Below are positions 1 through 7,265 of a stretch of 10,369 bases of DNA, piece by piece. Within the stretch, counting starts at the first letter, position 1, and every line of letters begins with the position of its first letter. The translations under genes and the position numbers were made by a program. Under the pieces are notes generated by a model. That model did no database searches. It was not told the origin of the DNA and saw nothing but the letters and a program-made list of their open reading frames with translations. Origin of the DNA: Lachnospiraceae bacterium (lineage in GTDB: Bacteria; Bacillota; Clostridia; Lachnospirales; Lachnospiraceae); assembly GCA_024695225.1 (NCBI GenBank), contig JAILIO010000192.1:1-10369 (forward strand). The letters are read 5' to 3'.

Positions 1-1831
1 TGACATAACTTTCAGTGGTATTTATGTCCCGGCTCATCCTGGTCACATTTCTCGAAATGATGAGTTTATCCTTTCTTATATGGTTCATAAGGGCGTTTTC
101 AAGGTTGATCCCCGAAACAGGCTTGACCAGATAACCGTCAAACCCTGCCCTGTTATAAAGCTCCCTGTTCTCGCTTCCTGCATTTGCGGTCAGCACCACC
201 ACCGGGGTGTTTCTGTTCAGACCTCCGGTCTGCTCCCTTATAATTTCCAGACATTCTATACCGTCCATCTCCGGCATAAGATGATCCATAAGTATGACAT
301 CATAGCTGTACTTCAATGTCATATCCAGAGCTTCTTTTCCATCCAATGCCGTATCGATCTTGAGCTGAGTGTCTGTCAGCAGCTTTCGCTCCACCTCCAG
401 GTTCATCTCGTTGTCGTCCACTATCAGTATTCTTCCATCCGGCGCTCTGAAACTGCTTTCATAACGATCTCTCTTGAGGACCTGCTGATTGTGTATGTTC
501 AGGTCTCCGATGGGTGAGCTGTCAGTCACCCCCTGTTTCAATGTGACCACAAAGGTGGAGCCCTCACCGTACACGCTGTTTACGCTCACCGTGCCGTCCA
601 TCAGGTCCACCAGCTGTTTCACGATGGAAAGCCCCAGTCCCGTGCCTTCGATATTTCTGTTCTTTTCCTCATCAACCCTTTTGAAAGCATTGAACAGATC
701 AGGCAGGGCTTCTTTCTTTATCCCCATGCCCGTATCAGAGACGGAGAAACTGAGCATAACATGATCCTGATCTATGGATTCACATTCAACAGACAGCTCA
801 ACGGATCCCTCTTTTGTATATTTGACGGCATTGTTTAGTATATTAATGACTACCTGTTTTATCCTGACTTCATCACCGTACAAAACAGCGGGTACATCAG
901 GGGCAATGCTCACATTGAATTTAAGCCCCTTATCCGTTGCCTTCAGCCAGATCATATTGACTATCTCAGACAGCATATCGCCTATATTGTAGTCCACCGG
1001 CACTATATCCATGCTGCCGGCTTCCATCTTTGAAAAATCAAGTATATCGTTTATCAGTGCAAGCAAAAGTTTTCCGGCTCCCTGTATGCCCGAAGCGTCT
1101 TTCAGTACTTCATTTGAAACCTCAGGATCCCTGAGTATCAGTTCATTCAGTCCTAAAATGGAATTTATGGGTGTCCTTATCTCATGGCTCATACTTGAGA
1201 AAAACCGGTTTTGCGAACGGGTGAGTTCTTCTGCTCTTTCCGTCTCCTTTTTCGCCCTCTTATTTTCAAACTGAAAGATGCTGTTTTGAGACATGGCCAT
1301 AAAGAAACAGACTATGCCCACCAGGATCACGGATAAATATGTATCGATAAAACGCATCGACCGGGAGTGATCGATCACAAGCTGGGGATTGTAATAGGCA
1401 GTGATAAAACACACAAAGGACAGGAGGATTATCATCACCAGGAACACATTTCTCCATCTTCCCGTGAGCACAAGTCCCACATACATGAATGAAAAGATAA
1501 ACCATATAAAACTTCCGCCTTCAAGGCCTCCCCCAAAGAAAAACAGAAGCGGCATGACCAATAATACCAGCAGGGTGACAGTTATCTTCGCAGAATCTTT
1601 TATCCTGTCTTTATACAGACCTAAAACGGTTATCACAGGAACGAAGATCACAGTCCCTGTGAGCACCAGTATCTCCCCTATATGTTCTCCCAAAATGATA
1701 TCTGCGATAAGGGCGATCAACACTACACATTCCGATATAATGGTGAGTATCAGGAAAATGCGTTCAGAAAAATCCCTGTTGTAATCTGTTATGGCATCTT
1801 TCAGCCTGCGAATGAATCCGGGAGTTTTCAT
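1..1831 (-). CDS. Hybrid sensor histidine kinase/response regulator (second of pair, 3' end cut by window edge)
   Basis: Membrane-bound hybrid kinase predicted to autophosphorylate on His and pass the phosphate to its own receiver. I translated 610 residues and the frame is still open at the left edge. Residues 20-181 hold about six membrane helices with no large extracellular domain. A charged coiled-coil-like stretch follows (about 187-210), then the HisKA H-box SSMSHEIRTP with His216. The HATPase has its N-box at NNAVKYT (about 333-339), G1 at DTGMG (366-370) and G2 at GTGLGL (396-401). The receiver (about 467-588) has the acidic pair D472-D473, phospho-acceptor Asp516 in MDHLMPEMDG, Thr548 and Lys570, all intact. 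The start is secure: ATG overlaps the stop of the upstream kinase as ATGA, with the Shine-Dalgarno GGAGGTGA six bases before it. The stimulus is unknown. About 22 residues after the receiver remain before the edge, so a further C-terminal domain is possible. Confidence 0.93.
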   Translation of the reverse strand, partial: MKTPGFIRRLKDAITDYNRDFSERIFLILTIISECVVLIALIADIILGEHIGEILVLTGTVIFVPVITVLGLYKDRIKDSAKITVTLLVLLVMPLLFFFGGGLEGGSFIWFIFSFMYVGLVLTGRWRNVFLVMIILLSFVCFITAYYNPQLVIDHSRSMRFIDTYLSVILVGIVCFFMAMSQNSIFQFENKRAKKETERAEELTRSQNRFFSSMSHEIRTPINSILGLNELILRDPEVSNEVLKDASGIQGAGKLLLALINDILDFSKMEAGSMDIVPVDYNIGDMLSEIVNMIWLKATDKGLKFNVSIAPDVPAVLYGDEVRIKQVVINILNNAVKYTKEGSVELSVECESIDQDHVMLSFSVSDTGMGIKKEALPDLFNAFKRVDEEKNRNIEGTGLGLSIVKQLVDLMDGTVSVNSVYGEGSTFVVTLKQGVTDSSPIGDLNIHNQQVLKRDRYESSFRAPDGRILIVDDNEMNLEVERKLLTDTQLKIDTALDGKEALDMTLKYSYDVILMDHLMPEMDGIECLEIIREQTGGLNRNTPVVVLTANAGSENRELYNRAGFDGYLVKPVSGINLENALMNHIRKDKLIISRNVTRMSRDINTTESYV

Positions 1832-3876
1832 GATCTCTCACCTCCCTCAGATTTACCCGATTCCGGGAGGACTTGCAGCATTACCCTTTCAAAAGTCGGT
1901 ATATCTATGGGCTTCGCTATGAATCCGTCAAAACCTTCCTGAATGAACATTTCCCTGGCTCCGGAAACTGCATTTGCCGTGAGAGCTACTATGAATGTTT
2001 TCTTATTCATTTCGGAAGCAGTTTCCCTGATCCGTTTCATGGCTTCAACGCCATCCATCTCCGGCATCATATGATCCATGAAAATGATATCATAATCGTC
2101 ATCTTTGAATTTTCTTATGGCTTCCTTTCCTCCGGAGGCCGTATCTATGATCATTTCATATTCCGAAAAAAGACTTGTTGCCACCACCAGGTTCATGGGC
2201 TCATCATCCACGATAAGGGCCTTTACTCCTTTTAACTGCGGCTTTTTATGTTCAGTGTAAGTATCGATATTTACGGCGTCTGCTCCCTCGTTCAGTATCT
2301 TTATGATGGGATAAGCATACAGAGGCTTTGGCATGATCATGATCCTGCCGGGTTCTTTTAGCCTGAAGCCGGGATTTGCGGAAATTATGACGAGAACACC
2401 TTTAGATGCCAGCTTTTCGAAATATTCCGGATTTTCAGAGTATTCTTCCTGTCCCATAAAGATATGGGTCACATTAAGTGTTTTCAGCAAATGCTCTATG
2501 TCGCTTACAGTCTCGGTTGAATATAGAGAGACTCTCATGCTGGAAGCCAGGTCAGTAGCCATGGTGCGATAGAATTCCCTGACTCTGGGGACAATATATT
2601 TATCAGATCTTGTATGAAAGAGAATATCTCCCACGGATCTGTTTGAAAGAGCGAGACAGGGAGTTTTATCCGCCACTTTTTGGGGGACTGTTACACGGAC
2701 AGTTGTACCCACATTTTTCTCACTTTCTATCTTCACAAAGCCTCCCATCCTGTGGGCAAACCCGTAGACGATATAAAGCCCCAGCCCGATACCGCCGGAA
2801 CTGCGGTTTCTTTTTTTGTTTGCCTGATACATACCGTCTTTTATCATATATATGGCCTGTTTATCCATGCCGATACCGGTATCTGTCATCTCTATGCACA
2901 GATTTACGCCGTATTCGGTTTCATCTGTATAAAGCTTTATATATATGCCGCCCTTTCTGGTGAATTTGACCGCATTGTCCAGGAGATGCCGGAAAATATT
3001 GTGGAGCATCCTTATGTCACCTATCATTTTGGTGGGAACAGAGAGAGACATATCAACGATCAGTTCCAGCCTGTCATCGTTGTCCAGACGCCTGAAGCTT
3101 GTGACCACATCATTTATCAGAGAAGTGCTCATATACTCTTCTTCTTCCAGCATTATCTTATTTCTTTTGCATTCAGTGTAGTCCTGTATATCCTCTATAT
3201 GACAGGCAAGCCTTATACCCGCTTCTTTTATGGAAAAGGCTTCGTTGCCGGCTTTGTTTTTTATCATAAGGTCAGACATGCCGTTTACCACATTTACGGG
3301 AGTTCTGAGCTCATGGGAAATATTGGAAAGGAAATCTTCCATATCGGCATCAAACCGCTCGATCTGGTCATCCTTTTCCCTGGTGTTCTCCTCTGTTTCT
3401 ATGCGGTCAGTGATCGCCTTAGTACAGGTGAAATATATCAAAATAACAACCATGAAATGCAGGATGAGCCTGGATATGTTCAAAGGGTCAAAGGTCTGGC
3501 TTCCTATGGAAAGATTGAGCTGGATCGCCATTATTACCACAAATTCTGCCAGGAACAGATTCATCATATATTTTTCATTGAAAAAAGAATAGGCAGACAT
3601 GGTCAGTATGATTATGATGGCCACGTCAAAGAAACTTGTGGGATGGACTCCGTGGAAAAAGACGCAAAACATGGCATACATGATATAAAGGATCTTGCGG
3701 TATCTGAATTCCAGTCTTTCAGTTATATTGATGGCCCATACCAGAATTGTGGCGAGTATGATAATGGGAGGCACCCAGAATTCCCACCCCATAAGAAAGC
3801 TCTCCACGGTGAGACCTATGCACGACAGGGATACCAGAAGGATGATAAAGTTTTCTGTTTTTTTGTTGTTATCCAT
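1828..3876 (-). CDS. Hybrid sensor histidine kinase with pseudo-receiver and C-terminal receiver
   Basis: 682-residue membrane kinase. About six hydrophobic segments fill residues 9-153. A charged linker (155-182) follows, then HisKA with His188 in SNISHELRTP, and a HATPase with N301 (LLDNAVKFT), G1 DTGIG (332-336) and G2 GGIGLGL (361-367). The usual F-box phenylalanines are not evident. Residues about 405-535 look like a second receiver fold without the phospho-acceptor: the strand HIFMG has Gly475 where Asp is expected, while the late Lys-Pro (MPKP, K517) remains. The terminal receiver (about 551-672) is complete: D557-D558, Asp601 in MDHMMPEMDG, Thr633 and Lys655. There is no DNA-binding output domain, so signalling must go by protein contact or to a separate partner. 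The start ATG has a modest AGGT five bases upstream. It lies 93 bp after nadD and overlaps the next kinase gene by 4 bp, so the two kinases are almost certainly cotranscribed. The ligand is unknown. Confidence 0.94.
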   Translation of the reverse strand: MDNNKKTENFIILLVSLSCIGLTVESFLMGWEFWVPPIIILATILVWAINITERLEFRYRKILYIMYAMFCVFFHGVHPTSFFDVAIIIILTMSAYSFFNEKYMMNLFLAEFVVIMAIQLNLSIGSQTFDPLNISRLILHFMVVILIYFTCTKAITDRIETEENTREKDDQIERFDADMEDFLSNISHELRTPVNVVNGMSDLMIKNKAGNEAFSIKEAGIRLACHIEDIQDYTECKRNKIMLEEEEYMSTSLINDVVTSFRRLDNDDRLELIVDMSLSVPTKMIGDIRMLHNIFRHLLDNAVKFTRKGGIYIKLYTDETEYGVNLCIEMTDTGIGMDKQAIYMIKDGMYQANKKRNRSSGGIGLGLYIVYGFAHRMGGFVKIESEKNVGTTVRVTVPQKVADKTPCLALSNRSVGDILFHTRSDKYIVPRVREFYRTMATDLASSMRVSLYSTETVSDIEHLLKTLNVTHIFMGQEEYSENPEYFEKLASKGVLVIISANPGFRLKEPGRIMIMPKPLYAYPIIKILNEGADAVNIDTYTEHKKPQLKGVKALIVDDEPMNLVVATSLFSEYEMIIDTASGGKEAIRKFKDDDYDIIFMDHMMPEMDGVEAMKRIRETASEMNKKTFIVALTANAVSGAREMFIQEGFDGFIAKPIDIPTFERVMLQVLPESGKSEGGERS
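1838..1845 (-). promoter_or_regulatory. Strong ribosome binding site for the second hybrid kinase
   Basis: GGAGGTGA is an 8-base match to the 16S anti-Shine-Dalgarno. It lies six bases before the ATG at 1831 and inside the 3' end of the upstream kinase gene. It fixes the start, and it suggests the second kinase is translated efficiently in its own right as well as by coupling through the ATGA overlap. Confidence 0.85.
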
Positions 3877-3969
3877 TTTGTACCTGTTCTTTCAGCCGTC
3901 GGTTATCTTAATCTTTATAAAACGATCCTGCAGGAACCGGCAGTTTTTTATCTGTCAGATACATCAGTA
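3877..3969 (-). other. nadD to kinase spacer with small palindrome
   Basis: This 93-bp noncoding spacer is the largest gap within the obgE-to-kinase cluster. At 3949-3961 it holds a 13-bp palindrome, TATCTGACAGATA, with a single central base, which would suit a small operator but is short enough to be chance. A TATAAA hexamer lies further along the minus strand but has no recognisable -35 at the right distance. I see no intrinsic terminator in the minus direction, so readthrough from nadD into the kinases is plausible. Confidence 0.3.
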
Positions 3970-4566
3970 TCAGATATAAAGAGAATTGTATTTGATATAA
4001 TCATATACTCCGGAAGGAAGATATCCGGAAACATCCAACCCCTCGCTGATCATGTGTCTTATCTGTGATGAAGAGATCTCCATCCTGTCCATATGGAAAA
4101 ACCGGATATCCGCGTCATACTTTGCTCTGAGTCTCTCTGCCTCTCTCTGCAATCCGTCAGACCCTGTTCTGTCAGTCACGGCAATGGTACAGTTTTTGAA
4201 CACTATATCCGGAGATCTCCAGCTGTCAATGGACAAAAGGGAATCCCCTCCTATTATAAAATAAAAAAAAGTATCAGGATAGTTTTTTTTGAGTTCAACA
4301 AGTGTATCGCAGGTATAGGAAGGCCCCGGTCTCCTGGTCTCCATATCCGTGACCTTCAGGAAATCAGTCCCCAGGGCTGCGATCTCTGTCATCTCGAATC
4401 TGGTTTTGGCGTCAGGCATCAAAATGTCCGCCTTAAAATATGAAAAACCGTTGGGGATCAGTATCACATCATCCAATGAAAATGCATCCCTTGCAGTTTC
4501 CGCCAGTTTCAGATGACCATTATGGATAGGGTTAAATGTACCCCCTAAAAGACCTGTTTTCTTCAT
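3970..4566 (-). CDS. nadD: Nicotinate-nucleotide adenylyltransferase NadD
   Basis: Cytoplasmic enzyme that joins nicotinate mononucleotide and ATP to give deamido-NAD and pyrophosphate, a core step of NAD synthesis. At 198 residues it has the normal family length. The nucleotidyltransferase signature is complete: GGTFNPIHNGHL at residues 8-19 with the HxGH motif (15-18), an IIGGDS substrate-loop motif, and SSSQIR at 165-170, which corresponds to the family ISSTxIR motif. The ATG lies two bases after the yhbY stop codon, and no Shine-Dalgarno is visible upstream, so translation probably depends on ribosomes finishing yhbY. In many Firmicutes nadD is followed by yqeK and rsfS; here two sensor kinases follow. 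Confidence 0.96.
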   Translation of the reverse strand: MKKTGLLGGTFNPIHNGHLKLAETARDAFSLDDVILIPNGFSYFKADILMPDAKTRFEMTEIAALGTDFLKVTDMETRRPGPSYTCDTLVELKKNYPDTFFYFIIGGDSLLSIDSWRSPDIVFKNCTIAVTDRTGSDGLQREAERLRAKYDADIRFFHMDRMEISSSQIRHMISEGLDVSGYLPSGVYDYIKYNSLYI

Positions 4567-4568
4567 AT

Positions 4569-4868
4569 TCAGGGCAGTTTGATAACCGGTTCTTTGCCGT
4601 TTCTTCTGTAGAGCACAAATCTTCTGCCTATCACTCTCACAAGAGAAGACCGTGTGCGGGCAGAGACTGTGGATGCCACATCCTTCACTTCTTCCGGACA
4701 GTTCTTGAGCACATTAACCTTCACAAGTTCTCTTTTGTCCAGCGCTTCCCTGATGGAAGAAACAACCTCCGGAGTAACTCCGTTCTTTCCGATCTCAAAA
4801 AGCGCATTCTCAGTCTGTGACAGTCCAAAAAGATATGCTCTCTGTTTTCCTGTGAGTTCAAATGCCAT
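4569..4868 (-). CDS. yhbY: YhbY-family RNA-binding protein (CRM domain)
   Basis: A small basic protein of 99 residues that is a single CRM domain. The family binds rRNA and is associated with pre-50S particles, consistent with the neighbouring assembly GTPase. The sequence has the family start LTGKQRAYL, the diagnostic loop IGKNGVTPEVV, and the C-terminal strand pattern RRFVLYRRNGKEP. A longer reading begins 24 bp upstream, but the start at 4868 is preferred because AGGAGG lies six bases before it and the product then has standard length. The first 11 bp overlap the end of obgE, and its ribosome binding site lies inside obgE. nadD follows after two bases. Confidence 0.94.
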   Translation of the reverse strand: MAFELTGKQRAYLFGLSQTENALFEIGKNGVTPEVVSSIREALDKRELVKVNVLKNCPEEVKDVASTVSARTRSSLVRVIGRRFVLYRRNGKEPVIKLP

Positions 4869-6171
4869 CGGGATCCTCCTCATCAATGTCACTTATATAT
4901 TCAAAATCATATCCATAGATCCTGACAGTATCACCGTCAGCGACACCGGCATCGATCAAAGCTTCCCTGATGCCCTTTTCCTTTATGAATTTCTGGAAGA
5001 ACATAAATCCCTTTTCAGATTCCAGATTTGTGTATCCCAGCATTTTTTCCACAAGAGGTCCGTCAACACAGTATACACCCTCTTTATTGTCAAAATAAAC
5101 TTTAAATGAAGAATTGTCAGGGTTCAGTTCTGTCTCAGGGTCAAACTCCTGCTCATAGACGATGTCATCCGCCGGAAGTTCAGACAGGATCTGGGATATC
5201 CCGTAAATAAGAGCCTGCATGCCTTCACCTGTGACAGCCGAAACCGGATATACAGTCATCTCCGGTTCGTAGGCTTCCTTAAGCCTTGAGATGCTATCAG
5301 ATTCCGGAGGGAGGATGTCGATCTTGTTTGCGGCGATGATCATGGGTTTTCCGATGAGTCCCGGGTCAAAAAGCTCCAGTTCTTCGTTGATCCTTTTTAC
5401 ATCATCCACCGGATCTCTTCCCTCAAGACCGGAGGCGTCCACCACATTTACCAGGACCTTGGTCCTCTGGATATGCCTCAGGAATTCGTGCCCAAGTCCC
5501 GCACCATCTGCGGCCCCTTCGATCAGTCCCGGGATATCCGCCATCACAAAGCTGTTATCCTCATCCACCCGGACCACACCCAGATGGGGAGTCAGGGTTG
5601 TGAAATGATAGGCAGCAACCTCAGGTCTCGCATTTGATACCTTTGATATTATGGAGGATTTGCCGGCACTTGGGAAGCCTGCAAGCGCACAGTCTGCGAT
5701 GAGTTTAAGTTCCAGTTCCACCTCCAGTTCCCTGGCGTCACCTCCGGGTTTTGCATAACGGGGAGCCTGCATCGTGGAGGTAGCAAAATGCATATTGCCG
5801 CTTCCGCCTCTGCCGCCTTTCAGAATGAGGAATTTTTTGTTGTCCCCGGACATGTCGGCGATGATCTTTCCCGATGCAGAGTCCTTTATAAGCGTGCCTT
5901 CAGGAACCTTCAGTATCAGATCCTTGCCGGCTTTGCCACTTTTTCTGGCACCCTGTCCCTCACAGCCGTCCTCTGCTTTATATTTGCGCATGCGGCGGTA
6001 GGAGCCCAGGGTGTTTTCATTATTGTCCGCATAAAACCAGACGTCTCCGCCCTTTCCGCCGTCCCCGCCATCGGGGCCTCCTGCGGGGACATACTTTTCC
6101 CTTCTGAAGGATACATGCCCGTCTCCGCCTTTTCCGCTTCGTATGATGATCTTTACTTTATCTGAAAACAT
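4858..6171 (-). CDS. obgE: GTPase ObgE/CgtA
   Basis: Essential GTPase that binds the pre-50S ribosomal subunit and links ribosome assembly to growth and stress signals. The 437 residues show the full three-domain layout. The glycine-rich Obg domain (1-158) contains the GGPDGGDGGKGGDV stretch. The G domain (about 159-332) has G1 GFPSAGKSS (165-173), the TTLTP switch (191-195), G3 DIPG (212-215), G4 NKID (282-285) and G5 SAVTGEG (311-317). The C-terminal OCT domain (about 352-430) is of the Firmicute type. The ATG has AAAGGT nine bases upstream. The gene has its own extended -10 promoter after a terminator that ends the rpmA unit, and its 3' end carries the yhbY ribosome binding site. Confidence 0.97.
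   Translation of the reverse strand: MFSDKVKIIIRSGKGGDGHVSFRREKYVPAGGPDGGDGGKGGDVWFYADNNENTLGSYRRMRKYKAEDGCEGQGARKSGKAGKDLILKVPEGTLIKDSASGKIIADMSGDNKKFLILKGGRGGSGNMHFATSTMQAPRYAKPGGDARELEVELELKLIADCALAGFPSAGKSSIISKVSNARPEVAAYHFTTLTPHLGVVRVDEDNSFVMADIPGLIEGAADGAGLGHEFLRHIQRTKVLVNVVDASGLEGRDPVDDVKRINEELELFDPGLIGKPMIIAANKIDILPPESDSISRLKEAYEPEMTVYPVSAVTGEGMQALIYGISQILSELPADDIVYEQEFDPETELNPDNSSFKVYFDNKEGVYCVDGPLVEKMLGYTNLESEKGFMFFQKFIKEKGIREALIDAGVADGDTVRIYGYDFEYISDIDEEDPDGI
4875..4880 (-). promoter_or_regulatory. Ribosome binding site deciding the yhbY start
   Basis: AGGAGG lies within the last codons of obgE, six bases before the ATG at 4868. It favours that start over the in-frame ATG further upstream at 4892. 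Confidence 0.8.
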
Positions 6172-6196
6172 ATTCCACTGACCTTTATATTTATTG

Positions 6197-6225
6197 AGTA
6201 TAACATTTTACTGACATTTATCCGA
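6197..6225 (-). promoter_or_regulatory. Extended -10 promoter of obgE-yhbY-nadD
   Basis: TGTTATACT matches the extended -10 form TGnTATAAT, with TATACT at 6197-6202. The -35 position, 17 bp further upstream, is poor (TCGGAT). An extended -10 with a weak -35 often needs an activator. Transcription would start near 6190 and give a leader of about 18 bases that includes the AAAGGT ribosome binding site. Confidence 0.6.
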
Positions 6226-6229
6226 GATC

Positions 6230-6255
6230 ATATCACGATAAAATATCGCGATAAA
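6230..6255 (-). repeat. Two tandem 13-bp repeats upstream of the obgE promoter
   Basis: On the plus strand ATATCACGATAAA (6230-6242) is directly followed by ATATCGCGATAAA (6243-6255), one mismatch in 13. Each unit contains a 10-bp palindrome or near palindrome (TATCRCGATA). The pair ends four bases upstream of the -35 position, spanning about -40 to -65 from the predicted start. That is where an activator, or a repressor acting from upstream, would bind. I do not recognise the motif. Confidence 0.6.
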
Positions 6256-6269
6256 CCCTTCATGTTATT

Positions 6270-6311
6270 AAAACAAACAGAGGGAACCGGACTATACGCC
6301 CAATCCCCCCT
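6270..6311 (-). terminator. Intrinsic terminator of rplU-prp-rpmA
   Basis: On the minus strand the arm AGGGGGGATTGGGC can pair along its full 14 bases with GTCCGGTTCCCTCT, counting several G-U pairs, around the loop GTATA. The run GTTTGTTTT follows at once (6278 to 6270). The hairpin begins 28 bases past the rpmA stop. It separates the ribosomal unit from the obgE unit. Confidence 0.85.
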
Positions 6312-6339
6312 GAAGTCGTTCAAAACAGATTTACGGAAA

Positions 6340-6624
6340 TTATCCCTCTACAGGATATACGCTAGCCTGCTTGCGGTTCTTTGCAACCTTTTCAAACCTG
6401 ACTTTTCCGTCTACAAGCGCAAAAAGCGTGTCATCGCCGCCTCTGCCGACATTTACGCCGGGGTGGATATGTGTGCCTCTCTGTCTGTAGATGATGGTCC
6501 CTGCGTGGACTGTCTGTCCGTCAGCGCGCTTTGCTCCAAGTCTCTTTGCCTCGGAATCACGTCCGTTCTTTGTGGAGCCCACTCCCTTTTTATGAGCAAA
6601 TAACTGAAGATCATAATTTAACAT
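6340..6624 (-). CDS. rpmA: 50S ribosomal protein L27 with cleavable N-terminal extension
   Basis: Large-subunit protein whose N-terminus reaches toward the peptidyl transferase centre. The 94 residues show the L27 signature KKGVGSTKNGRDSEAKRLG and the GRGGDDTLFALVDG core. As in other Firmicutes it starts with an extension, MLNYDLQLF, before AHKKG, which matches the motif cut by Prp in Staphylococcus aureus. Removal of nine residues would leave the same AHKK start that mature E. coli L27 has. The ATG overlaps the end of prp by 7 bp and is preceded by AAAGGAGGT (6631-6639) six bases away. A terminator follows. Confidence 0.97.
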   Translation of the reverse strand: MLNYDLQLFAHKKGVGSTKNGRDSEAKRLGAKRADGQTVHAGTIIYRQRGTHIHPGVNVGRGGDDTLFALVDGKVRFEKVAKNRKQASVYPVEG

Positions 6625-6956
6625 CTCGATACCTCCTTTATATCCAAATTCACATAATCGTCGCCGTAACTTTTGATAATGCCCCGGATCCCCATGATAA
6701 AGGAATCCATAAAAGCTTTTCCGATCTCTGTAGGGGTTTCCAGGAATTCACAATCCACATACCCCTTGCCGCTTTTTGATACTGTCCTTACCCTGTCCTT
6801 TGAGATACCCTCCAGGGAATTCACTGTATTTACCACGAGGATGGACACTGCGGAACAGATTATATCCTCCCCTTTGTCTGCGTATCCTGCGTGGCCCTCG
6901 CACCTGAAAGACCTGTAGGTGCCGTCAGGATCCCTGAACACGGTTACCTGTATCAT
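6618..6956 (-). CDS. prp: Ribosomal-processing cysteine protease Prp (YsxB family)
   Basis: Cysteine protease that removes the N-terminal extension of L27 so the 50S subunit can function. The 112 residues carry both catalytic positions known from S. aureus Prp: His22 in GHAGYADKGEDIIC and Cys34 in the same motif, followed by SAVSILVVNTVNSL. It sits between rplU and rpmA, the standard Firmicute order, and its substrate is the next gene. The ATG lies three bases after the rplU stop and no good Shine-Dalgarno is visible, so translational coupling to rplU is likely. Its last codons carry the rpmA ribosome binding site. Confidence 0.95.
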   Translation of the reverse strand: MIQVTVFRDPDGTYRSFRCEGHAGYADKGEDIICSAVSILVVNTVNSLEGISKDRVRTVSKSGKGYVDCEFLETPTEIGKAFMDSFIMGIRGIIKSYGDDYVNLDIKEVSRC

Positions 6957-6959
6957 TTC

Positions 6960-7265
6960 TCAGGCAGAAATACCGGAGATCTTTACCTTTGTAAAAGGCT
7001 GCCTGTGACCGTTCTTCTTGTGATAACCGGTCTTGGGCTTGTAGCGCATGACAACGACCTTTTTGAATTTGCCCTGCTCAAGGACTTCAGCCTTCACGCT
7101 GGCACCCTTGACAGCATCGCCTGTCTTCAGGTCTCCGTCGGAGATCGCAAGCACATCGTCGAATGTGATCTCTGCTCCGGGCTCTGCATCAAGCTTTTCA
7201 ACCTTGATGATATCGCCCTCGGATACCTTGTACTGTTTACCACCTGTTCTGATTATTGCATACAT
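6960..7265 (-). CDS. rplU: 50S ribosomal protein L21
   Basis: Large-subunit ribosomal protein that binds 23S rRNA. From ATG at 7265 it has 101 residues, the usual length, beginning MYAIIRTGGKQYKV, with the family C-terminal signature YKPKTGYHKKNGHRQPFT. A longer in-frame reading from 7313 is rejected: it would add residues unlike L21 and would include the ribosome binding site AAGGAGG at 7273-7279. First gene of the rplU-prp-rpmA unit, with a strong promoter and a structured leader. prp follows after three bases. Confidence 0.97.
   Translation of the reverse strand: MYAIIRTGGKQYKVSEGDIIKVEKLDAEPGAEITFDDVLAISDGDLKTGDAVKGASVKAEVLEQGKFKKVVVMRYKPKTGYHKKNGHRQPFTKVKISGISA

Noticed and set aside
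3926..3949. Plus-strand CTGC/GCAG hairpin followed by TTTTTT in the nadD-kinase spacer
   Set aside because: The stem is only four base pairs and faces away from the direction of all genes here.
2680..4068. Long plus-strand open frame of 462 codons
   Set aside because: It lies antisense to the hybrid kinase and nadD, whose motifs and ribosome binding sites are clear. Its translation shows no recognisable domain, so it is a shadow frame.
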